Assembly (NCBI GenBank): GCA_018883125.1
Contig: VEQR01000014.1
Location: forward strand, 1 to 50,896
Length of the DNA: 50,896 bases
From: Candidatus Kapaibacterium sp.
GTDB lineage: Bacteria > Bacteroidota > Ignavibacteria > Kapaibacteriales > Kapaibacteriaceae
Direction of reading: 5' to 3'
The notes below the pieces were generated by a model. The model searched no databases. It had not been told where the DNA came from and worked only from the letters and a program-made list of their open reading frames with translations. Below are positions 10,601-16,145 of this stretch, in pieces; position 1 is the first letter of the stretch, and the number at the start of each line of letters is the position of its first letter. The position numbers and the translations under genes were made by a program.

Positions 10601-10725
10601 CGAACCTGCCAGGAGATATGCAGACACTATCATTTCCGGTATCTCACGTCGAGCCGGGACTGATCTTTGTCATACTCCGATCACGTGAACGGGCGTTCAG
10701 CCTCCCCGTGTTGATCGCTCGTTAG
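7651..10725 (+). CDS. Secreted SBBP beta-propeller protein with Ig-like domains and T9SS sorting tail (copy 2)
   Basis: A 1024-residue paralogue of the upstream gene with the same domain order: signal peptide (residues 1-20), IRNGGQWPDSV block, SBBP-type blades (about 183-660, recurring YFGG..GID, SDGF and AGTTTS motifs), a sandwich domain opening STPKDGDFVCAGSV, two Ig-like domains (about 765-925) and a T9SS type A-like tail ending PVLIAR. The two proteins align throughout but are clearly diverged, so the duplication is not recent. The 98-base gap between the genes shows no clear terminator or promoter; only a small inverted repeat (GCACAT/ATGTGC) is visible. No strong ribosome-binding site precedes the ATG. 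Surface adhesion or scaffolding is a guess; the export route is the well-supported part. Confidence 0.83.
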   Translation: MRRLLLSFLAILTAWLDVSAICRQVTSEDDATPIGIIRNGGQWPDSVLALYHASGRDVWFTKSGVIRDSYITSGANRVGQVVYEPFGDAKPFDQTDSIGDVPITYIKGSVGSTISTVASINQSVRYIHPENREVTFRISRAGDLVRIERGITTLDTKLLRQSARNDKGQESVLAKASSVFTVGSYFGGPGIDEIAAMETLPDGTILIAGSTTQTMFPENLGGYSRVLGGNSDGFLARIDGSFRKIYRWTFIGGSGIDRIKGIAFDKARRICIVTQTDSYDMPVLALGYTPKTSGGYEAHIAVLDSTMSKLEMGTYHGGTSDDIPCCISADIFDEIVIAGTTTSYTGMPTTKSTLEAISGTYESGGRTLGYSFQVSSGRQSGGKSDGFIAIYTTMGQLRAARYYGDEGNDTITAMTTDKRGRIVFAGTTTSQTLTTVPIVFSGWPGRVPLVRSYAGGASDGFLVKMNRNLKLTQTDNDGNFVTYFGGNGIDRITAIDLGVKEDIFFVGSTTSNGFYRSSSIQSSVADKGDAYVGWLRTDGTTLDGFTYWGGSADDEALAVQADTMAVRVLFGGRTYSEDFPTIGAGSVAGINGEYDGFITALDFKRARFSTLVSGIGNDEVVAFTQAKNCDAVFALNTTSDDLPVTDSAVMRMQIGAGSYLSRYSLGEITLSTPKDGDFVCAGSVVNISWQTSGLSDTVRYFLEYRKVGASNWTTIAKSLRSKSTTWTVPRAIVPGAYEVRVTSQFGHASKTTNPITIDVNPAVSLRSSPPRDCEGASVRMVAIPANVVATFQWRRDGVNLSGSTDSVYVITSLDAGNVGQYDCVVGGLCSQSDTSKPLEVGVTLRPVIRSQPMSISVNVGERIRLGVAVDGAGMSYQWFRDSVKLKNAVNSEYIVDKATAADSGRYWCSVSNVCGTSVSDTAIVDVRVGTSVFEQRFDSVALRLLSPQPVSDELLIECRVPAETLSVCLTDLRGRQLIEPKGVTNLPGDMQTLSFPVSHVEPGLIFVILRSRERAFSLPVLIAR

Positions 10726-10748
10726 CATTTGCCCAGCGTCTCGTGTCG

Positions 10749-10780
10749 TTTGGTCAAGTCTCGTGCGAACACTATTTTTG
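10749..10780 (+). promoter_or_regulatory. Bacteroidota-type promoter for tRNA-Thr
   Basis: TTTG at 10749-10752, then 20 bases, then TATTTTTG at 10773-10780. This fits the Bacteroidota housekeeping consensus TTTG-N19/20-TAnnTTTG exactly in both boxes. The -7 box ends 11 bases before the mature tRNA 5' end at 10792, so transcription would start a few bases upstream of the tRNA. No E. coli-like -35/-10 pair is visible here. Confidence 0.75.
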
Positions 10781-10791
10781 CAGTCCTGAGT

Positions 10792-10864
10792 GCCAATGTA
10801 GCTCAGCTGGTAGAGCAGCTCATTCGTAATGAGCAGGTCACCGGTTCAAGTCCGGTCATTGGCT
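10792..10864 (+). tRNA. tRNA-Thr (anticodon CGT)
   Basis: A 73-base cloverleaf. The acceptor arm GCCAATG pairs perfectly with CATTGGC (10857-10863), discriminator base T. The D stem is GCTC/GAGC with loop AGCTGGTA. The anticodon stem GCTCA/TGAGC encloses loop TTCGTAA with CGT at 10825-10827, reading ACG threonine codons. The T arm is ACCGG-TTCAAGT-CCGGT. No CCA is encoded, so it must be added enzymatically. It is a single-gene unit between a consensus promoter and an intrinsic terminator. Confidence 0.97.
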
Positions 10865-10866
10865 CG

Positions 10867-10901
10867 AAAGCCCCCTGAGAGATCCTTTCAGGGGGCTTTT
10901 T
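10867..10901 (+). terminator. Rho-independent terminator after tRNA-Thr
   Basis: Perfect 10-bp stem AGCCCCCTGA (10869-10878) / TCAGGGGGCT (10888-10897) with a 9-base loop, followed by further T residues to 10901. It lies only two bases beyond the tRNA discriminator and separates it from the cytochrome c maturation cluster. Confidence 0.93.
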
Positions 10902-10924
10902 CGTAACAACATACCTCTCCGTTC

Positions 10925-11314
10925 ATGGGAAACATCCCGCATAGCCTGATTGCTCTTCTCACCGCTGCCGCGATTGTGATGCTTGGCAGCGCATGTGAGA
11001 GTAAGACCAGATTTGGTCTGCCTGTGGAAGGGGAAGTCGTCGACATTGATTATGCTCTGACACAACCTGCTGTTGGCAGGACGGTGGTTCTGGAGGGGGC
11101 TCTGCACGGCGTCTGCCAGGACGAGGGGTGCTACTTCACGCTTTCTGATCGGGCGCACGAGATCCTTGTCCGGTACACCGGTGAGAACGGCCTTGGAATT
11201 CCGGTCGTTGCCCGCGGTAAGGCGCGTGTGCGCGGAAAAATCCGTGATACGATCATCGGACGAAACCGCGTTTCTGAGGTCCGCGCAACGGGCGTTGAAC
11301 TCCTTGGAGAATGA
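10925..11314 (+). CDS. Small OB-fold-like lipoprotein next to the cytochrome c maturation genes
   Basis: A 129-residue protein with a signal sequence and a probable lipidated Cys at residue 25 (GSAC; position -3 is Gly, a slightly unusual lipobox). The rest is a short beta-rich domain with the order VVLEGALHGVCQDEGCYFTL, IPVVARGKARVRGKI, TGVELLGE, which resembles small OB-fold domains such as CcmE or DUF4920. The CQDEGC pair (C-X4-C) could bind metal or haem or form a disulfide. It lies directly upstream of ccmC and in the same direction, so a role in haem delivery or apocytochrome handling is a reasonable inference, not a demonstrated one. No strong ribosome-binding site is seen before the ATG. 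Confidence 0.65.
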   Translation: MGNIPHSLIALLTAAAIVMLGSACESKTRFGLPVEGEVVDIDYALTQPAVGRTVVLEGALHGVCQDEGCYFTLSDRAHEILVRYTGENGLGIPVVARGKARVRGKIRDTIIGRNRVSEVRATGVELLGE

Positions 11315-11350
11315 TTTTCACGACGCAGTTTCACCTGCACGTCTGAACCG

Positions 11351-11358
11351 TAATTTCG
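11351..11358 (+). promoter_or_regulatory. Near-consensus -7 box immediately before ccmC
   Basis: TAATTTCG matches TAnnTTTG at 5 of 6 fixed positions and ends exactly four bases before the ccmC ATG at 11363. A TTTC at 11336-11339 stands roughly where a -33 box could be. If functional, transcription would begin at or next to the start codon. There is no ribosome-binding site in the gap. Confidence 0.4.
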
Positions 11359-11362
11359 CGCT

Positions 11363-12385
11363 ATGAAATTCGTGATCATGCTTGCCGGGGTTGCCGTTGC
11401 TCTTGTGCTGATGTACCGGCCCGGCGCGATTACCGAACGCAAACCGGCATGGTGGCGGTGGCTGGTTATCACATCGGTTGTGCTTACCTGCATTTTGGGA
11501 ATAATGCCTCCACTTGCTGGCAGCATCACGGATGTTGTTGTGCAGCATCGAGCCGACCCTCTCAAAACCGTTCCGACATTGATTCGAATCGAACCGTCTG
11601 CTGAGTCAGCCGTCGATGCTAGAGACGCTCGGGTCCGCATCCAACTGACGATGTCGCCGGACGTGCGTTCGTTTGTGAACATGATCGGCGAGGACACGCC
11701 GGTCATCGCACACCTTCGACGCCTCGAGAGCGACCGCTCGTATGAGCTCGTGAAGGTAACGTCCGTCGATCCGTTGATGACCATGCCATATATCGTCGGA
11801 CTTGAAGAACGGGCACGGATTCTCTTCTTTCACGTTCCTATGTCGTGGTGTGCCCTGATCGCCTACTGCATTGCCATGATCGCCGCCGTTCGGTACATCC
11901 GAACCAGGTCAATTGTACACGACGAAATGTCCGTTGCCACCGCATCAGTCGGAACATTGTTCACGATCCTGGCAACGACGACCGGTGCTGTGTGGGCAAA
12001 GTTCAACTGGGGAACATTCTGGAACTGGGATCCGAGGCAGACATCCATTCTACTGCTTCTTCTGATCTATGGCGCATACTTTCTTCTTCGTGCATCGATC
12101 GATGATGAGGAGCGTCGCGCTCGTCTTAGTGCGGTCTATTCGATCATTGCCTTTGCAACCGTTCCTTTTCTCATGTTCGTGCTTCCACGGCTACTTCCGG
12201 GTCTTCATCCCGGAAGCGCAGATGACTCCAATATCGGGCCACTGCTCAGTCCACGATCGGATGCGATCAACCCGGTAAAGAATGCCGTCTTTGGCCTCGC
12301 ACTCTTTTCGTTCACCATGGTCTTTGCGTGGCTCGTGAACATCCGCGTTCGAATTGCCCGCCTTGAGCGCACAAGACAGTATTGA
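11363..12385 (+). CDS. ccmC: Cytochrome c maturation haem-handling protein CcmC with enlarged first periplasmic loop
   Basis: A 340-residue membrane protein of the haem-handling protein family; CcmC presents haem at the periplasmic face for attachment to CcmE. The tryptophan-rich WWD motif is WGTFWNWDPRQT (about residues 218-229). External haem-ligand histidines are probably those in FFHVPMSW (about residue 156) and GLHPG (about 284). An N-terminal helix and one more helix (residues 2-17 and 31-52) precede a periplasmic segment of about 100 residues before the conserved core, which makes the protein much longer than a typical CcmC (about 245). It heads the run ccmC, ccmD-like, ccmE, ccmE-like, ccmF. 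CcmA and CcmB are not in the window. Confidence 0.9.
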   Translation: MKFVIMLAGVAVALVLMYRPGAITERKPAWWRWLVITSVVLTCILGIMPPLAGSITDVVVQHRADPLKTVPTLIRIEPSAESAVDARDARVRIQLTMSPDVRSFVNMIGEDTPVIAHLRRLESDRSYELVKVTSVDPLMTMPYIVGLEERARILFFHVPMSWCALIAYCIAMIAAVRYIRTRSIVHDEMSVATASVGTLFTILATTTGAVWAKFNWGTFWNWDPRQTSILLLLLIYGAYFLLRASIDDEERRARLSAVYSIIAFATVPFLMFVLPRLLPGLHPGSADDSNIGPLLSPRSDAINPVKNAVFGLALFSFTMVFAWLVNIRVRIARLERTRQY

Positions 12386-12399
12386 CCAAAGGACTACAC

Positions 12400-12534
12400 A
12401 TGATAGACTTTCTCTCGCAAAACCCCGGTTACGTCGTTCTTGTAACGATCCTTGTCCTATGGGCCGGATTGGCTGCGTACTTGCAGCGAATTGATGCGCG
12501 CCTTGGGAAACTTGAAAACACCTCCGATCGTTAA
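12400..12534 (+). CDS. ccmD: CcmD-like small membrane protein
   Basis: A 44-residue protein starting MIDFLSQNPGYVVLV. It has one transmembrane helix (about residues 10-28, ending LWAGLAAYLQ) followed by a basic and then mixed-charge tail with RIDARLGKLE. This is the standard form of CcmD-like proteins in Bacteroidota, which hold CcmC and CcmE together and help release haem-loaded CcmE. AAAGGA lies 6 bases before the ATG. The gene sits between ccmC (14-base gap) and ccmE (7-base gap), exactly where ccmD is expected. Confidence 0.85.
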   Translation: MIDFLSQNPGYVVLVTILVLWAGLAAYLQRIDARLGKLENTSDR

Positions 12535-12541
12535 CACCTCA

Positions 12542-12946
12542 ATGCAATCCGAAACCTCCGTTAAACGGTCGATACCAATCAAGTTTGTCGTTGCCGCCAT
12601 AGCCATCCTCGGCTTTGCCGGATTAGGTGTATCAGCACTCCTCTCCAGTTCCGTCGAGTACACCAATGCAACCAGGGCAGAGCAGCTCGGCAAGACTGTC
12701 CAGATCGTTGGCACATGGGTAAAGGAACAGGGGGCTGAATATGATCAGCACAAGAACCTGTTCTCCTTTCATCTGCGGGATCAGCAGGGGAAAGTGGTTC
12801 CCGTTGTGCTGACAGGTGCCAAGCCGAACAACTTCGAGATCGCTGTGAGCGTTGTTGCTAAAGGTCGCATGGAAAACGGCGTCTTTCAGGCATCGTCGGT
12901 CCTCACGAAGTGTCCTTCGAAGTATGAGGGCCAGGCAGAGCAATGA
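12542..12946 (+). CDS. ccmE: Cytochrome c maturation haem chaperone CcmE, Cys-type (CPSKY motif)
   Basis: A 134-residue membrane-anchored OB-fold haem chaperone. An N-terminal helix (about residues 13-36) anchors it, and the beta-barrel follows (TVQIVGTWVKEQG, FSFHLRD, VPVVLTG, VVAKGRMENGVFQASSVLTK). The haem-binding tail reads CPSKY, so the usual H-X3-Y motif is replaced by C-X3-Y. This matches the variant system I described from archaea and some bacteria, where the chaperone binds haem through Cys and CcmH is absent. The ATG at 12542 is chosen because an upstream in-frame TTG start would run through the ccmD-like gene. Its stop overlaps the next start as ATGA. Confidence 0.9.
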   Translation: MQSETSVKRSIPIKFVVAAIAILGFAGLGVSALLSSSVEYTNATRAEQLGKTVQIVGTWVKEQGAEYDQHKNLFSFHLRDQQGKVVPVVLTGAKPNNFEIAVSVVAKGRMENGVFQASSVLTKCPSKYEGQAEQ

Positions 12947-13296
12947 TCCGTCGAATCATTTTGATCGGTGCGGTACTTAGCATCCCGGTCATTGTATACA
13001 TGGCTGTCTATCACGGACAGCCCCCTAACGTTACGTTCAGCGAAGCAATCGAAAAAACTCAGCACTCGAGTGAATCAGATCCTGCCTCAAAGGTCCTGGT
13101 CGATGTTGAGCTCCTCGACGTAGCGCGACTTACGGACATCGAAGCCAAGGACAACGCTGGACGCGTCTTTCGCATAGAGTACACCGGCACTGAGCCTGAT
13201 CGCCCCCTTGCTCCAAACACGCGTGCCCGGTTTGTTGGCCATGTGCACGGAGGCGAACCACCAATCTTTCACGCTACGCAGGTTCTGCTTCCATGA
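12943..13296 (+). CDS. CcmE-like OB-fold protein lacking the haem-binding tail
   Basis: A 117-residue protein with one N-terminal helix (about residues 5-24) and a short beta domain. Its strands parallel those of the preceding CcmE: FRIEYTGTEPD corresponds to VPVVLTGAKPN, RARFVGHVHGGEPPIFHATQVLLP to SVVAKGRMENGVFQASSVLTK. The protein stops exactly where CcmE continues into CPSKY, so it has no covalent haem site, although two His residues (HVHGG) and another (FHATQ) are present. It is coupled by ATGA overlaps to ccmE upstream and ccmF downstream, so it looks like a maintained gene rather than a remnant. A supporting role in haem transfer is inferred from position only. Confidence 0.75.
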   Translation: MIRRIILIGAVLSIPVIVYMAVYHGQPPNVTFSEAIEKTQHSSESDPASKVLVDVELLDVARLTDIEAKDNAGRVFRIEYTGTEPDRPLAPNTRARFVGHVHGGEPPIFHATQVLLP

Positions 13297-15626
13297 TTGG
13301 ACAGTTTGCCATACATCTGCTGTTTGGACTGGCAGTTGCCTCAACGGTCATGTACGTTGTAGCACTCCGGAGCGCGTCGGAAGACGTGGCACGGATCGGT
13401 CGACTGCTTTTTCGACTCCTGACGGTTGGACTTGGTGTCTCGGCGGCAGCCTTGGTCACTCTGATCGTGCAGCATGACTTTTCCTACACCTACGTGTGGA
13501 ACTACTCCTCGCGTGAGCTTCCGCTTCACCTTCTTGTAGCCTGTTTCTATTCGGGTCAGGAGGGGAGTATCTTACTGTGGACGTTGCTCGTGTCGGTCAT
13601 CGGCACCGCGCTTCTGCCCTATGCGCGCAGGCATGGATACGAATCAGCGGTGATGGTCTTTTACGGTCTCATCCTCAGCTTTCTCACGCTTCTTCTCGTC
13701 GCAAAGAATCCCTTTGCGTACTATCACGAGACCTTCGCAGCCAATGGCCTGACGCTGGCTGATATTCCACAAAATGGTAGGGGGCTCAATCCGCTCCTCC
13801 ACAATGCGTGGATCACGATTCACCCGCCAATATTATTTACGGGTTTCGCCGCAATGTCCGTGAGCTTTGCGTTTGCCATGGCCGGACTGGTTCGACGCGA
13901 GTATCACCGATGGATCGACATTGCGCTCCCGTGGACGTTGTTCGGTACTGCAGTACTCGGATTCGGCATCATGCTCGGCGGGTTCTGGGCATACGAAACA
14001 CTCGGATGGGGCGGTTTCTGGGGCTGGGACCCGGTTGAAAACTCCTCACTCATACCGTGGCTCGTTGTGGTTGCACTTGTGCATACAATGCTCGTGCAGA
14101 AGCGTACGCACGGCCTTGTGAAGACGAACATGATCCTTGCGGTGGCAAGCTTCGTGATGGTTCTGTACTCGACGTTTCTCACGCGCAGCGGTGTGCTGGG
14201 GGATACGTCAGTTCACTCATTCGTCGACCCCGGCAAGTTTGCCTTCTGGATCCTTCTTGCCTTCTTGGTGGTGTTTGTGCTGATCGGTACGGGACTCGTC
14301 CTGTGGCGTCGGCGCGACATGAATATCAATCGCGAAGAGTTTCGGGGTACAACCCGTGAGTTCATGCTGTCGATCGGTGCAGCCCTCACAACGGCCAGTG
14401 CCATCTTCGTGACCGTAGGGACGTCCTGGCCGGTGATCATGGAGGTTCTGGGTCTGCCAAAGGTTGCCGTCGCGGTTGATTTCTACAATCAAATCCACCA
14501 GTGGCTCGTACCGGCGGTACTCATCGTCAACGGCATTTCATTGGTAGTCCTGTGGCGGTCGACGTCCGTTGATCGAATCAAAAGGGGCGTTCTGCCGGCA
14601 GTGCTTGTCGGGGTAGCTGGGACGATCCTACTTTTCGCCTTCGGTATCCGAACGCTGTGGCCACTCTGCCTCGGATTTGCCGCATGGTTTTCTCTTGCCG
14701 TGAATCTCCGTGAAGGCTGGCGTCTGATCCGCTCGGGTCCGGCAATGATGGGAGCGTATGTTTCGCATACCGGCATTGCTATGCTCATGTTTGGAGTCAT
14801 CTGTACATCATCATACTCAACTACGTACCACGCTGTGCTTCTGCATGGTCTGCCGAAAACCGTAGGGCCGTATGTTCTGACGTACCTCGGTAAGGAGCAG
14901 GTTGAGCGAGAATTCAAGGACCGCGAGAAGTTTCGCTACTACGTTCGAATCGAGAGGGACGGTCAGCGACGTGTGGTTGCTCCTGTGCTGTATTGGAGTG
15001 ACTTCAATCAGCGTCAGTCAGCATTTCTCGAGCCTGGCATAGCCTGGGGTATGCTCACAGATCTCTACATCTCGCCGAAGGCCACCGGACGAGAGGATGT
15101 TTTCCACTCAACAACGGTCATGCGTGGAACCACCATCACCGCACCGATCGACAGCACACTGCGTTTGAATCTGGAACGCTTCACGATGCCGATGGAGGAA
15201 GGGGCTTCTGCCGACGGCAGAATGCAGATGTCCGCAATTGTGAATGTAGCCACGCTAGCTGGTCAGCAAGCCGGACAGATGCGACTGCGCACTCGTATCA
15301 CGACGGGGAGTTCCGGGCCGATGTTCGACCCCGTATGGGAAAACCTGCCAAACTCACGGTGGGCTGTTGGACTTGTTGAGATCAATCGCAACAATGACGA
15401 TCCAACAAAGTCCACCGGGACACTTGCGTTTTACGATACAAGTAAGCCAATGCCTGTTGGGCGGGAAGAGTTCACGGTGGAGTTCAGTGATAAGCCCCTT
15501 ATCTCGTTGGTCTGGTTTGGCGTAATCGCCATGGTGACCGGTTTTGGACTCTCGATCGGAAGAGCACTAACGGCCTTGAAGAAGCAGCGCACGCTCGCGA
15601 GTGTCGAGGGCACGCCAGAAGCCTGA
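13293..15626 (+). CDS. ccmF: Cytochrome c haem lyase subunit CcmF
   Basis: A 777-residue multi-spanning inner-membrane protein that takes haem from CcmE and attaches it to apocytochromes c. The WWD motif is WGGFWGWDPVENSS (about residues 232-245). Conserved histidines occur in NAWITIHPPILF, ALVHTMLVQKR, IHQWLVP and YVSHTGIAML. A large periplasmic segment fills about residues 520-735 before the final helix. It is longer than E. coli CcmF (about 650), mainly in that segment. It starts by ATGA overlap with the CcmE-like gene and is the last gene of the cluster. Its final 60 bases overlap the convergent rluE gene. No ccmG or ccmH follows. Confidence 0.95.
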   Translation: MIGQFAIHLLFGLAVASTVMYVVALRSASEDVARIGRLLFRLLTVGLGVSAAALVTLIVQHDFSYTYVWNYSSRELPLHLLVACFYSGQEGSILLWTLLVSVIGTALLPYARRHGYESAVMVFYGLILSFLTLLLVAKNPFAYYHETFAANGLTLADIPQNGRGLNPLLHNAWITIHPPILFTGFAAMSVSFAFAMAGLVRREYHRWIDIALPWTLFGTAVLGFGIMLGGFWAYETLGWGGFWGWDPVENSSLIPWLVVVALVHTMLVQKRTHGLVKTNMILAVASFVMVLYSTFLTRSGVLGDTSVHSFVDPGKFAFWILLAFLVVFVLIGTGLVLWRRRDMNINREEFRGTTREFMLSIGAALTTASAIFVTVGTSWPVIMEVLGLPKVAVAVDFYNQIHQWLVPAVLIVNGISLVVLWRSTSVDRIKRGVLPAVLVGVAGTILLFAFGIRTLWPLCLGFAAWFSLAVNLREGWRLIRSGPAMMGAYVSHTGIAMLMFGVICTSSYSTTYHAVLLHGLPKTVGPYVLTYLGKEQVEREFKDREKFRYYVRIERDGQRRVVAPVLYWSDFNQRQSAFLEPGIAWGMLTDLYISPKATGREDVFHSTTVMRGTTITAPIDSTLRLNLERFTMPMEEGASADGRMQMSAIVNVATLAGQQAGQMRLRTRITTGSSGPMFDPVWENLPNSRWAVGLVEINRNNDDPTKSTGTLAFYDTSKPMPVGREEFTVEFSDKPLISLVWFGVIAMVTGFGLSIGRALTALKKQRTLASVEGTPEA

Positions 15627-16145
15627 GCCGATATGAAGGTCAGCCAGATCAAGGCCTCCGCTCCGTACTCGTATGAGACGAAGCGTGGGGTGGCCCACCT
15701 TAGCAGTCATACGCCGCACCTGACGGTTCTTCCCCTCGACAAGCGTCAATTCTAACCACGACGTTGGGATTGATGCTCGTTGACGTATCGGAGGGTTTCT
15801 CTCCCAAATGTCTGGATCGGGAACGAGCAACTTTACCGAGGATGGTAAGGTCGTGTAGTCCTGGATCGCTACGCCATTGGTCAATAAAGCCAGTGCGTCC
15901 TCTGAAGGGATACCTTCGATCTGCACCCAGTACGTGCGCTCATGGGCATTGATCGGTTCGAGCAGGCGAGACACCAGCCCCTTTTCATCCGAGAGCAACA
16001 GCAAGCCTTCACTGTCTGCGTCAAGTCGACCAATGGGATAAACGTCTGGTGGCAGTCCGAACTGCTGCAGTGTTGTGTGGGAGCTGCCGGGTTCCGGAGT
16101 GAACTGAGAGAGCACTCCATAGGGCTTATTCAACGCAATGATCAT
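15567..16145 (-). CDS. rluE: 23S rRNA pseudouridine synthase, RluE type
   Basis: A 192-residue RsuA/RluB/E/F-family enzyme that isomerises one uridine in 23S rRNA (U2457 in E. coli numbering for RluE). The catalytic Asp is probably residue 42 in GRLDADSEGLLLL. The N-terminal NKPYGVLSQFTPEPG, the TYWVQIEG strand and the PTSWLELTLVEGKNRQVRRM block fit RluE better than RluB or RsuA, and there is no N-terminal S4 domain, again as in RluE. The start overlaps the stop of the upstream IgGFc-like gene as ATGA, so it is probably the last gene of the large minus-strand operon. The 3' end overlaps ccmF. Confidence 0.9.
   Translation of the reverse strand: MIIALNKPYGVLSQFTPEPGSSHTTLQQFGLPPDVYPIGRLDADSEGLLLLSDEKGLVSRLLEPINAHERTYWVQIEGIPSEDALALLTNGVAIQDYTTLPSSVKLLVPDPDIWERNPPIRQRASIPTSWLELTLVEGKNRQVRRMTAKVGHPTLRLIRVRSGGLDLADLHIGSGFWRALDTRERALLLQGR

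Noticed and set aside
12452-12541. Upstream TTG start for ccmE
   Set aside because: Would add 30 residues that overlap the ccmD-like gene in another frame; the ATG at 12542 gives the normal CcmE N-terminus.
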